Assembly: GCA_910578145.1 (NCBI GenBank)
Contig: CAJTPJ010000004.1
Location: 62,001-126,000 of the forward strand
Direction: 5' to 3'
From: an uncultured Christensenella sp.
GTDB lineage: Bacteria > Bacillota > Clostridia > Christensenellales > Borkfalkiaceae
Length of the DNA: 64,000 nucleotides
Shown: in pieces, positions 40,662 to 48,071 of the stretch
Position numbering within the stretch: position 1 is the first letter of the stretch
Layout of the letters: every line of letters starts with the position of its first letter
Notes under the pieces: generated by a model
What the model was told of the DNA's origin: nothing
Databases searched by the model: none
What the model saw: only the letters and a program-made list of their open reading frames with translations
Program-made: the position numbers and the translations under genes

Positions 40662-40690
40662 ATTATATATTATCCGAAAGTAATTGTCAA
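40662..40690 (-). promoter_or_regulatory. Sigma-A promoter of the SecB-like gene
   Basis: Minus strand: TTGACA (40685-40690), 17-bp spacer, TATAAT (40662-40667). An AAGGAG site follows before the ATG. Confidence 0.85.
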
Positions 40691-40708
40691 ATTTTTCCTT
40701 GTTTTTTA

Positions 40709-40737
40709 TTGATAATTTGTTTACTATACTTTATAAT
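40709..40737 (+). promoter_or_regulatory. Sigma-A promoter of rng
   Basis: TTGATA (40709-40714), 17-bp spacer, TATAAT (40732-40737); divergent from the SecB-like gene. Confidence 0.8.
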
Positions 40738-40790
40738 TAATGCGTTAAGCGGCATATATCATTGGACTAATGCAATACGAGGATTGAAAA

Positions 40791-42275
40791 ATGGCGAAAA
40801 AAACTATCTATTTCGACAGCCTGTGCGGTTACGTAATTTCCGCCGTAACCGAAAACGGAAAAGTAGTGGCGTTCGATTTTGAGAAAAAGACGGACGACTG
40901 CGCCGTTGGCAACGTTTACAAAGGCAGGGTGGAAAGCGTTCATCCCGGTATGCAGGCGGCGTTTATAAATTGCGGGCTGGAAAAAAATTGCTTTTTATCG
41001 CTTACCGAAGAGGAGCAGTTTGGCGATGCCGAAAGAATAGAAAGCGGCGAAATGCCCGCCTTCCCACAGCCGTGCGAGGGCGACGAAGTGTTGGTGCAAA
41101 TAGTAAAGCTGCCCGTAGGGAAAAAGGGCGCCAAAGTCACCCTGCGCCCCTCGTTCGTGGGCAAATGCCTCGTATATATGCCGCAAACACCGTTTATCGG
41201 CGTTTCGCGGAAGATTGCCGACGAGGAGTTGCGGCATAACCTTGCGTTTTCGGCAAAGCGGCTTAAAAACGACGGGGAAGGGCTTATAATAAGAACCGCC
41301 GCACCATACGCGAAGCGCAACCAGCTAAAAGACGAATATTCCTATCTTAAAAATTTGTACGCAGAGATAAAAGAGGCTTTTTCCTCGGCTGCGGTTGGCG
41401 AACTTTTATATACCGACGCGGCATTGCCCGTGCGGGTATTGCGCGACACGCTTTCCACCGATATCGACTGCATATACGCGGGCTCTCCGCTTATCAAAGA
41501 GCGCGTGGAAGGCATCGTAAACCTGTACCCCTCGCAAACCCGCAAACCCGTGTATTTGCACGATACGGGCAGGGATATGCTTGAAGAACTTGGGGTTTCA
41601 CAACAAATTTTATCCATAACTTCGCCGCGCGTAGATTTGGACAACGGAGCGTATATCGTAATTGAAAAAACCGAAGCGCTTACCGTTATAGACGTAAACA
41701 CGGGCAGTTTTACGGGCGATTATAATTTGGAACAAACCGTTTACCACACCAACATTTTAGCCGCGCGGGAAATTGCAAGGCAGGTGAAACTGCGCAATAT
41801 CGGCGGCATAATCGTAGTCGATTTCATTGATATGCAAAGCGAAACGCACAACAAGGCGCTTGTGGACGAGCTTAAACGCGCGCTTAAAAGCGACAAAGCG
41901 CCGTGCAAGGTTTCGGCTATGTCACAATTCGGGCTGGTGGAGTTTACGCGCAAGCGTATGGGCGTTAGTCCGTTGCCGCTTATGATTAAACCGTGCCGCT
42001 ATTGCAACGAGGCGGGATATACCAAAACTACGGTATATATCCTGCTCAATATGCGCGCAAAGCTGTTAAATTTGATAGCCGACGGAGCAAAAAAAATTCG
42101 TATGGATATGAATGCTGACGTATGTAAAAGGCTTGCCGAATGGCGCGAACTCGTCCAAGATTTAACGGCGCGCGGCGCAGAAATTTACGCCGTACCCCAC
42201 CGCACCTATCACGAAGAACTTATAAAATACCGCTTGGACGATTTCGATATTCCCCCCGAAGCAATAAAAATTTAA
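40791..42275 (+). CDS. rng: Ribonuclease G/E family endoribonuclease
   Basis: A 494-aa RNase. S1 domain at the N-terminus (GNVYKGRVESVHPGMQAAFI). Catalytic Asp301 in DVNTGSF and Asp344 in VVDFIDM, zinc-link C402-x2-C405 in PCRYC. It lacks the long C-terminal degradosome arm, so it is closer to RNase G. It cleaves 5'-monophosphorylated RNA, as in rRNA maturation. In many Clostridia rng directly precedes rplU-rpmA; here about 1.9 kb of AT-rich genes separate them. Confidence 0.94.
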   Translation: MAKKTIYFDSLCGYVISAVTENGKVVAFDFEKKTDDCAVGNVYKGRVESVHPGMQAAFINCGLEKNCFLSLTEEEQFGDAERIESGEMPAFPQPCEGDEVLVQIVKLPVGKKGAKVTLRPSFVGKCLVYMPQTPFIGVSRKIADEELRHNLAFSAKRLKNDGEGLIIRTAAPYAKRNQLKDEYSYLKNLYAEIKEAFSSAAVGELLYTDAALPVRVLRDTLSTDIDCIYAGSPLIKERVEGIVNLYPSQTRKPVYLHDTGRDMLEELGVSQQILSITSPRVDLDNGAYIVIEKTEALTVIDVNTGSFTGDYNLEQTVYHTNILAAREIARQVKLRNIGGIIVVDFIDMQSETHNKALVDELKRALKSDKAPCKVSAMSQFGLVEFTRKRMGVSPLPLMIKPCRYCNEAGYTKTTVYILLNMRAKLLNLIADGAKKIRMDMNADVCKRLAEWRELVQDLTARGAEIYAVPHRTYHEELIKYRLDDFDIPPEAIKI

Positions 42276-42352
42276 CTTGCGCCCGCCCAACGGCAATGTT
42301 AATTTTGTTTTTCAGTCAGGCAAGACAGCAGGATTTTATTAAACTTAGGCTA

Positions 42353-42381
42353 TTGCAAAAACAAACCGCCCGTGTTATAAT
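42353..42381 (+). promoter_or_regulatory. Sigma-A promoter of the XRE gene
   Basis: TTGCAA (42353-42358), 17-bp spacer, TATAAT (42376-42381), 20 bp before the start at 42401. Confidence 0.8.
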
Positions 42382-42400
42382 GCTAACAAGAGGCAACGTT

Positions 42401-42844
42401 ATGGTAACTTTTGGAACAAAACTAATCGAACTACGAGAATTTAACAAAGATACACAAGAAAAATTAGCCGAAAAACTTTCAATTTCCGTACAAACGTTAC
42501 GAAGGTGGGAACACGACAAAAATCCGCCCGATATAAACCAGTTAAAATTAATTTGCGAGATTTATAAGGTAAATCCAGATTATTTTTTCAATGAAGGAAC
42601 ACCCGACGTAAAACAAACACAAATTACCGAAGGAAATGAAATTGGGGTATCGAAAGATATTTGGGTTCAAAAAAAGCACAAATATATTGTAGCTTTTGGC
42701 AGAAGCGAAACAGTTTCAGGTATTTATAAAAATCGTTATTACCACGTTAATTATGGCTGGCGTGGTTATACAGACGTAACTATTATGGACAACATTTTCC
42801 TAAACCCGATAGGTTCTATGTACAACTTAAACCCTCTAGGATAA
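42401..42844 (+). CDS. XRE-type helix-turn-helix regulator with C-terminal domain
   Basis: A 147-aa protein starting MVTFGTKLIELREFNKDTQE with AAGAGG upstream; the frame is open far upstream inside rng, but the promoter at 42353-42381 and the ribosome binding site fix this start. Helix-turn-helix: EKLAEKLSISVQTLRRWEHD. The C-terminal half (about 75-147) contains aromatic strands (HKYIVAFGRSETVSGIYKNR) and no family I recognise. It is 5 bp before the membrane protein gene at 42850 and probably in one operon with it. Confidence 0.82.
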   Translation: MVTFGTKLIELREFNKDTQEKLAEKLSISVQTLRRWEHDKNPPDINQLKLICEIYKVNPDYFFNEGTPDVKQTQITEGNEIGVSKDIWVQKKHKYIVAFGRSETVSGIYKNRYYHVNYGWRGYTDVTIMDNIFLNPIGSMYNLNPLG

Positions 42845-42849
42845 TTTAA

Positions 42850-43545
42850 ATGGCAAAATCTCAAAAAAACAACGTTATAAAAATAACTTTAATAGTTACC
42901 AATCTGCTTTTGGCGGCGGCTCTTTTACTAGTGATAATTTTTACCTTGATAGCGCCAAACGCCTGCCAACGCAACCGCGTTAATTTACCCGATTATTATA
43001 ACGATTTTACTTTTAACCTTAAAATCCGACTTGATTCGTACACCGTAAACGGCAACTCGCGGTATTTCGTCTGCGATGAAACGACGGACGAGTTAGAAAA
43101 CGAGATTAAAAAGCAAATATCCGCGGCGGAAACGACGTTTTACGATGATTTTTTGCTTGTTACAATCGTTAGAAAAGACGGAAACAGCGTTTTCGGAATT
43201 CAGCGTTTAGGCGAAAAATCCGCATACGAAATTACTAACTTTACTTATTACTTCGTTGGCGAAAACGATAAACTAATACCTTTTTTACTACCCGGCCACT
43301 TATTATCCGAAAGCGTAACCGCGCCTACGTATTACGGCGGCAGTAACGAAAACGTAATAACGTCGCAAAAAAGTTACGCGGAATGGAAAGAGTTTTATAA
43401 AAGCCTTAACCGTGCAGGCAATTTTGAGTTTGACGATGCAAATGAGCGCATTTCACTTGAATGTATTGACAGAAACACCGGCGCAAGTTACAAGTTGAAA
43501 TTGCAGTTTAACGGCGCCGGCAAAATTACGATAATCCAAAAATAA
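42850..43545 (+). CDS. Membrane-anchored hypothetical protein
   Basis: A 231-aa protein with one N-terminal transmembrane helix (NVIKITLIVTNLLLAAALLL, about 9-33) and a large outer domain rich in Asp, Tyr and Asn. It could be a lipid-free surface or stress-sensing protein. No motif is recognised. Its position directly after an XRE gene, and a strong terminator right behind it, define a two-gene unit inserted between rng and rplU. Confidence 0.75.
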   Translation: MAKSQKNNVIKITLIVTNLLLAAALLLVIIFTLIAPNACQRNRVNLPDYYNDFTFNLKIRLDSYTVNGNSRYFVCDETTDELENEIKKQISAAETTFYDDFLLVTIVRKDGNSVFGIQRLGEKSAYEITNFTYYFVGENDKLIPFLLPGHLLSESVTAPTYYGGSNENVITSQKSYAEWKEFYKSLNRAGNFEFDDANERISLECIDRNTGASYKLKLQFNGAGKITIIQK

Positions 43546-43551
43546 AAAGTA

Positions 43552-43585
43552 CGCCCGCGCGTTGATTAAACGCGCGGGCGGTTTA
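43552..43585. terminator. Bidirectional terminator
   Basis: CGCCCGCGCGTT/AACGCGCGGGCG with GTTTATTTT on the plus strand and a short A-run before it. It serves both the plus-strand XRE unit and the convergent gene at 43588. Confidence 0.85.
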
Positions 43586-43587
43586 TT

Positions 43588-44028
43588 TTAAAGAAAGGTT
43601 TTTAAATTTTTTTCAAAATTTTCTTCAAGGGCGATAAGGTCGGTTAAAAGTTTTTTAATTTCTTCGTCCATATACTTTCCACCGTCGGTTAAAGAGGTTT
43701 TAAGCGAGGTTATACCCGTTACCGTGCCCCTTATCATCATCTGCGCTATATTTTGCGAAGAATTGTCGTTGGCGGTACCCATTTTAATTGCGCTCCACAT
43801 CATAGCCTTTTTAATGGGACCGGGGTCTTTAAGTTCTACGTTGAGTTTATGCGCAAGCGAAGCCGCCTCCGAGCAAATTCTTTCGTACTCTTCGTGCTCG
43901 CGCAGAATTTCTTCTTTTATTTTTTCATCTTCGATAGCGGGCATAACGTCCGAAATAGAAGTTAGCGCAAGTTGCGCGTTGCGGTAAATTTCAGCTAAAA
44001 CTTCGCTGTCTTTTTTCATTTCCTGCAT
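43588..44028 (-). CDS. Hypothetical helical protein (four-helix-bundle-like)
   Basis: A 146-aa all-helical soluble protein starting MQEMKKDSEVLAEIYRNAQL, with AAGGAG upstream (start 44028 preferred over the longer frame). Acidic, Glu- and Ile-rich helices (PAIEDEKIKEEILREHEEYE, KKLLTDLIALEENFEKNLKT) suggest a ferritin-like or DUF2383-like bundle. A conserved clostridial hypothetical by look; the function is unknown. Confidence 0.72.
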   Translation of the reverse strand: MQEMKKDSEVLAEIYRNAQLALTSISDVMPAIEDEKIKEEILREHEEYERICSEAASLAHKLNVELKDPGPIKKAMMWSAIKMGTANDNSSQNIAQMMIRGTVTGITSLKTSLTDGGKYMDEEIKKLLTDLIALEENFEKNLKTFL

Positions 44029-44092
44029 AATTATCTCCTTTTTATAAGTTTGCACGCAAATAAAATAATTATGCGTTTAACCCGCATTTTGC

Positions 44093-44121
44093 TTGACATA
44101 AATTATAGCTTATGTTAAATT
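44093..44121 (+). promoter_or_regulatory. Sigma-A promoter of rplU-rpmA
   Basis: TTGACA (44093-44098), 17-bp spacer, TAAATT (44116-44121). Confidence 0.75.
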
Positions 44122-44124
44122 TAA

Positions 44125-44212
44125 TAACGAGCCGCTTGGACAGGGCTTTTTTTAAGCGCGCGTCACGCGCCGCCCTATAAGTTCGGCGAGACTGGTTAGA
44201 GGAGGTATTTTT
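44125..44212 (+). promoter_or_regulatory. L21 leader
   Basis: Between the promoter and rplU: CGCTTGGACAGGGC, T-run, GCGCG..CGCGC hairpin (AAGCGCGCGTCACGCGC), GCCCTATAAGTTCGGCG and AGACTGGT before GAGGAGG. GGACAGGGC...GCCCTAT...ACTGGT is the pattern of the ribosomal L21 leader of Bacillota, thought to bind L21. Confidence 0.7.
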
Positions 44213-44217
44213 TCACT

Positions 44218-44622
44218 ATGTACGCAATTTTTGAAAATGGCGGAAAACAGTACAAGGCAAGCGTTGGCGACCTTGTTAAATTAGAAAAACTTGGCAAGAA
44301 AGTAGGCGAAACCGTGGAGTTCCCCGTTATTATGACGGCTGACGACAAGGGCGTTCAGGTCGGCGGAGAAGTTTCGGGCGTTAAAGTTACTGCGGAAATC
44401 GTTTCCGAGGGCAAAGATAAGAAAATTATCGTTTTCAAGTACAAGCCCAAGAAAAACGAAAGGAAAAAGCAGGGTCACAGACAGCCCTACACTATGGTTA
44501 AAGTAACGGCTATAGGCGCAGGCGAAGCACCCGCGCCCAAGAAAACCGCAGCTAAAAAACCCACCGCAAAGAAATTGGCGGCTGAACCCGCAGCAACCGC
44601 TGTAGAAGCTAAGGCTGAGTAA
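44218..44622 (+). CDS. rplU: Ribosomal protein L21 with Lys/Ala tail
   Basis: A 134-aa protein: MYAIFENGGKQYKASVGDLV, and KKNERKKQGHRQPYTMVKVT. A tail of about 30 residues (APKKTAAKKPTAKKLAAEPA) goes beyond the normal 103 aa and resembles the L5 and L24 extensions. It lies 17 bp before rpmA, with no gene between. Confidence 0.95.
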   Translation: MYAIFENGGKQYKASVGDLVKLEKLGKKVGETVEFPVIMTADDKGVQVGGEVSGVKVTAEIVSEGKDKKIIVFKYKPKKNERKKQGHRQPYTMVKVTAIGAGEAPAPKKTAAKKPTAKKLAAEPAATAVEAKAE

Positions 44623-44639
44623 TCAAGGAGGAAAGCGCA

Positions 44640-44918
44640 ATGTTATTTTTAAGATTATTCGCTCATAAAAAAGGTACCGGCTCTTCGCACAACGGCAGAG
44701 ACAGTAACCCTAAAATGCTTGGCGTTAAGCGCGCGGACGGTCAGTTCGTGCTTGCGGGCAACATTCTCGTAAGACAGCGCGGCACCAAATTCAAACCCGG
44801 CAATAACGTAGGCATCGGCAAAGACGATACGTTGTTTGCGCTCATCGACGGAAAGGTTAAGTTCGAGAGAGTGGGCAAAGACGGCAAACAGGTTTCCATT
44901 TATCCCGTAGCCGAATAA
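44640..44918 (+). CDS. rpmA: Ribosomal protein L27 with cleavable N-terminal extension
   Basis: A 92-aa protein. The extension MLFLRLFA precedes HKKGTGSSHNGRDSNPKMLG, matching the Bacillota type in which the Prp protease cuts after a FA pair to expose the tail that reaches the peptidyl-transferase centre. The gene for Prp (ysxB), normally between rplU and rpmA, is absent here. Start with GGAGG upstream. Confidence 0.95.
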   Translation: MLFLRLFAHKKGTGSSHNGRDSNPKMLGVKRADGQFVLAGNILVRQRGTKFKPGNNVGIGKDDTLFALIDGKVKFERVGKDGKQVSIYPVAE

Positions 44919-44928
44919 TAAGAAATTA

Positions 44929-44956
44929 AAATGAGAGCGTAACGCTCTCATTTTTG
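44929..44956 (+). terminator. Terminator after rpmA
   Basis: ATGAGAGCG/CGCTCTCAT and TTTTT, between rpmA and the GNAT gene. Confidence 0.8.
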
Positions 44957-44968
44957 TTAGGAGAAAAA

Positions 44969-45439
44969 ATGCCGCAAATTTTAACTTTAAACGAAAACTA
45001 CGTAGACGGGTTTGAAAAACTTTTCACCGCGTATTATACCGAACTTGACTGCGGCGAAGATATCCCCCACCTTTTGGACGAATACGTTATCCCCGATTTT
45101 AAAGCGGGGCTTATCAGTATTCAACTTTTAAAGGACGGCGAAGTTTTTGCGGGGTTTGTGATATATCAGAAAGACGATTTAAACCACGAATGGAACTTGC
45201 GCGAGGGCTGGGGCGACGTGCGCGAAATTTACGTTACCCCCTCGCATAGACGCGCAGGGTTTGGCAAAGCGTTGCTGCTTGCCGCCGAGTGCGATATGAA
45301 AGGTTTAGGCGTTGACAAATGCTATTGTCTGCCCACCGACGAAAGCGTAAAATTTTTTGAAGCCTGCGGATATGTGCGGGGCAATTTGTATAACGAAGAG
45401 CTTGACTGTTTCGTGTACGAAAAGAAATTGGATAAATAA
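44969..45439 (+). CDS. GNAT-family N-acetyltransferase
   Basis: A 156-aa protein starting MPQILTLNENYVDGFEKLFT with TAGGAG upstream (ATG at 44969). The acetyl-CoA motif A is VREIYVTPSHRRAGFGKALL (RRAGFG in place of RGxGIG), followed by YCLPTDESVKFFEACGYVRG. Substrate cannot be predicted. It sits behind the rpmA terminator and ahead of its own. Confidence 0.85.
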   Translation: MPQILTLNENYVDGFEKLFTAYYTELDCGEDIPHLLDEYVIPDFKAGLISIQLLKDGEVFAGFVIYQKDDLNHEWNLREGWGDVREIYVTPSHRRAGFGKALLLAAECDMKGLGVDKCYCLPTDESVKFFEACGYVRGNLYNEELDCFVYEKKLDK

Positions 45440-45442
45440 TAT

Positions 45443-45477
45443 ACGCCGACGCGCTTAATCACGCGTCGGCGTTTTTT
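45443..45477. terminator. Terminator of the GNAT gene
   Basis: ACGCCGACGCG/CGCGTCGGCGT with TTTTTT on the plus strand; convergent with the AEC transporter gene. Confidence 0.85.
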
Positions 45478-45485
45478 AATACCGT

Positions 45486-46505
45486 TTAAATAGACGCACC
45501 GCAAATAGCCATTACCGCGGTTATTACTAACGGTATAGTTATTATGCTTATAAGCGTGTTTGTTACAAACGCCGCGGTTGCCGTTTCCCTGTCGCCGTCA
45601 AAGCGTTCCGCCATAGCCACAACCGAAGCCGCGGGCGACATAGTCATAGCAATAACGGGCGCGAGATAAACGTACTCCGCATACGCACCGCCCGTACACA
45701 GCCCCCAAAACGGCATTGAAACCAGCAACGTGAGAAAGGGCGCAACCACAAGCCGCAACCCGCCCGCAAGGTATACTCCTTTTTTGCAAAACAAAGTTTT
45801 GGGCGGAATCTCCGCCAACCGTATTCCCACTATAATCATTGAAAGCGGCGCGGTCATATAAGCGAGATATTGCGGAAAAATGCGAAATTCTTTCACCTCG
45901 TCCAGCATAAACACGTTTATCTGCGGCACGAAAAACAATATGACGCCGAGTACGCTGGATATTATTGCCGGGTTGCATATCAATTTAATTAAGCGGATTT
46001 CCTTTAAATTTCCCGTAATTAAGTAAACGCCTAACGTCCAGCACAGCAGGTTGAAAACCACGTTAAACACCATAACGTACATTACCGCGAGCGGATTGCC
46101 GTCGGTAAACATTTCCACAAACGGAATACCGAAAAACCCGCAATTTGAAAACACTGCTATAAACGAGTATACATTTGCCGCCTTCTTATCCTTGGCTTTT
46201 ATAAAAATTAATTTACACAGCGCGAATACCGCGCCTATGGCTATAACGGAAATCGCAAGCGCAAGCCCGAAGTTTTTTAAAAGCACGGGTGTTTCCACCG
46301 CGCTTACTATCTCCCAATCCTCTTTGGAAAACACGCAAAACGCCTTAATTGCAAGCGCGGGCTGGCACACGTATAACAACAGGTTAGAAAGCGTAAGCGT
46401 ACCCCCGTCGCCTATCATTTTAAGTTTTCTAAGCGCAAACCCCGGCAGGGCAAACGCCACGAAAACGGTCATTATTAAAAGTACTTTTAAATATATAGCA
46501 CCCAT
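45486..46505 (-). CDS. AEC-family (auxin efflux carrier-like) transporter
   Basis: A 339-aa, ten-helix membrane carrier: LLIMTVFVAFALPGFALRKL, NCGFFGIPFVEMFTDGNPLA and APVIAMTMSPAASVVAMAER. Bacterial members transport malate, malonate or other organic anions. It begins 6 bp after the NERD gene remnant, in the same direction. Confidence 0.88.
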   Translation of the reverse strand: MGAIYLKVLLIMTVFVAFALPGFALRKLKMIGDGGTLTLSNLLLYVCQPALAIKAFCVFSKEDWEIVSAVETPVLLKNFGLALAISVIAIGAVFALCKLIFIKAKDKKAANVYSFIAVFSNCGFFGIPFVEMFTDGNPLAVMYVMVFNVVFNLLCWTLGVYLITGNLKEIRLIKLICNPAIISSVLGVILFFVPQINVFMLDEVKEFRIFPQYLAYMTAPLSMIIVGIRLAEIPPKTLFCKKGVYLAGGLRLVVAPFLTLLVSMPFWGLCTGGAYAEYVYLAPVIAMTMSPAASVVAMAERFDGDRETATAAFVTNTLISIITIPLVITAVMAICGASI

Positions 46506-46511
46506 ACGCAG

Positions 46512-47257
46512 TTATAATTTCTTAGTAAATTTGCACTTTGGATAATTCGAGCAAGCAACGAATTTCCCATACGAGCCTTGCCTTTCAACCAAATGCCCAC
46601 CACAACGCGGGCAAACGGTATTGCTATCTACTCCGCTAATCATTTTGTAAATTTCCATTACGTGTTGTACATTACTTATCTGGTCAGTTTTACACTCGTT
46701 TAAAAGTTTTTGAACTGTTTCTTTTATTTGCGCGGGGGTGATTGTATTTTCACCGTGCAGGTCTTTAATGGCTTTTTTTAAACCGTTAAGCCCCACTACT
46801 CCGTCTGCTTGAATATTGTCGATATTATTCTGAACGAAAACAACCAGACCGTAAACAGGGATATTCACAGGTAAAATTTTTTTTAAATTATAAATATGCC
46901 CCGCATTTTGTTTAATCGGATTTCTAAAACGTTTTTTACCTTTCCATATGATAAAACTTGCGTCCATTCATCATAATTTTCTTTTCCGTATATTATACCA
47001 GAATAATTCTTAGTTTCAATTACATATACACCAAAACAATTGATTAATATATGGTCTATCTGTACCGAGCGCTGCTCACCTTGAAAAACATAGTTATTAA
47101 TCAAAATATCGTCAGCTTTACGTATGCAATTCAATTCTTTTGCCACTAACCGTTCACCAATTTCGCCCTTGTTTGAACCACCTTTGAAACGTATTGCAAA
47201 AATTAGTAAAACAATAATTAAACTTAAAAATACTATTCCCGCTATAATCCACGCCAT
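46512..47257 (-). pseudogene. NERD-domain protein with topoisomerase-type zinc finger, frameshifted
   Basis: Two overlapping frames form one protein. Frame one (47257 to about 46935): membrane helix (IIAGIVFLSLIIVLLIFAIR), then a NERD nuclease-related domain (GEIGERLVAKEL, QIDHILINCFGVYVIETKNY). Frame two (to 46512): RFRNPIKQNAGHIYNLKKIL, then a C4 zinc finger CPRCGGHLVERQGSYGKFVA. The switch is at a run of six A (46932-46937, T on the plus strand); one more A would restore the frame. This may be a real mutation, a phase-variable tract, slippage, or a sequence error. The cargo looks like a DNA-processing or defence-type protein. Confidence 0.75.
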
Positions 47258-47412
47258 AAAAATAACTCCAAAAACAATATATATTATATCACCTTGCCCC
47301 GCAAAATCAATTATTTTTATTGCTTTTCAATTAATTTGCACGCAATCATTTCCACCGCTTTTTACACAACGTAGTATTTTTTTATTAAATTATATTTACA
47401 AATAAAATATTA

Positions 47413-47640
47413 TTACCCTTCGTCAACTTCAAGTAGTTGTCGTATTGCGTCTATATTACAAGCAACTTTACCAAGTTCGCTTATAATCAATCTTCTTCTG
47501 CGCGCCATATCTTTAATTTTTGAACGCCACTTTTCACACGCTATACTATCAACGGGCAGCAATTCTCGGTTTTTACGGCAATATCCATAATGCGACCTTA
47601 AAAAACGCACAAAGGCTTTTGTATAGAAACGGTCAAACAT
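47413..47640 (-). CDS. Small basic hypothetical protein
   Basis: A 75-aa protein starting MFDRFYTKAFVRFLRSHYGY, rich in Arg and Lys (KWRSKIKDMARRRRLIISEL). No ribosome binding site of note and no known family. It is divergent from the XRE gene at 47756; the inverted-repeat operator between them suggests the XRE protein controls both. It could be a toxin or other partner of the regulator, but I cannot show that. Confidence 0.5.
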   Translation of the reverse strand: MFDRFYTKAFVRFLRSHYGYCRKNRELLPVDSIACEKWRSKIKDMARRRRLIISELGKVACNIDAIRQLLEVDEG

Positions 47641-47704
47641 TCCGCAATATAAACTTTTTTATCCATAAAACGCCTCCGCCGCGCGTTTATTTTATTGTAA
47701 TCTT

Positions 47705-47741
47705 AGAAAACTAATATTTAAAACAAAATTTTTAGTTTTCT
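47705..47741. promoter_or_regulatory. Inverted-repeat operator upstream of the XRE gene
   Basis: AGAAAACTAA (47705-47714) and TTAGTTTTCT (47732-47741) form a perfect ten-base inverted repeat with a 17-bp spacer, 14 bp before the ATG. Confidence 0.65.
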
Positions 47742-47755
47742 TATAAAATTAAGAT

Positions 47756-47959
47756 ATGGAAACCTTGGGAGCGAGAATTAAAACGTTAAGAAAAGAAAAA
47801 GGGCTAACCCAACCGCAGTTAGCCGAAATTATAGGCGTTTCAAAAGGCGTTATTTCTTTTTGGGAAAACGGAGTTAACGAACCTAAAGCAAGTTACGTTA
47901 AAACGCTTGCCCAAATTTTAGGCGTAAGCGCGGACTATTTGTTAGGACTTGAAGATTAA
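47756..47959 (+). CDS. Small XRE-family repressor
   Basis: A 67-aa, one-domain helix-turn-helix protein: RIKTLRKEKGLTQPQLAEII, GVSKGVISFWENGVNEPKAS and the common ending LGVSADYLLGLED. Such proteins repress their own promoter. It reads away from the gene at 47413 and has an inverted repeat upstream. Confidence 0.88.
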   Translation: METLGARIKTLRKEKGLTQPQLAEIIGVSKGVISFWENGVNEPKASYVKTLAQILGVSADYLLGLED

Positions 47960-48046
47960 AAAGCGTTACCGCAATATATCTTATCGTTCTTTCGTTAATA
48001 ACACGGTGTATTAAATCCGCAAAATAAGTTTTTATATAAAAAATAT

Positions 48047-48071
48047 CCCCGCCGAAAGGCGGGGTTTATTT
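48047..48071. terminator. Terminator at the XRE-GH105 junction
   Basis: CCCCGCC/GGCGGGG around GAAA, with TTTATTTCTATTTTTTT on the plus strand and AAAAAATAT on the other side; usable in both directions. Confidence 0.8.

Noticed and set aside
42140..42400. N-terminal 87 residues of the long frame leading into the XRE gene
   Set aside because: It overlaps the rng 3' end in another frame; promoter and ribosome binding site place the real start at 42401.
47641..47660. Alternative start MDKKVYIAE for the gene at 47413
   Set aside because: That frame stops after 22 codons and is not in frame with the 75-aa ORF.
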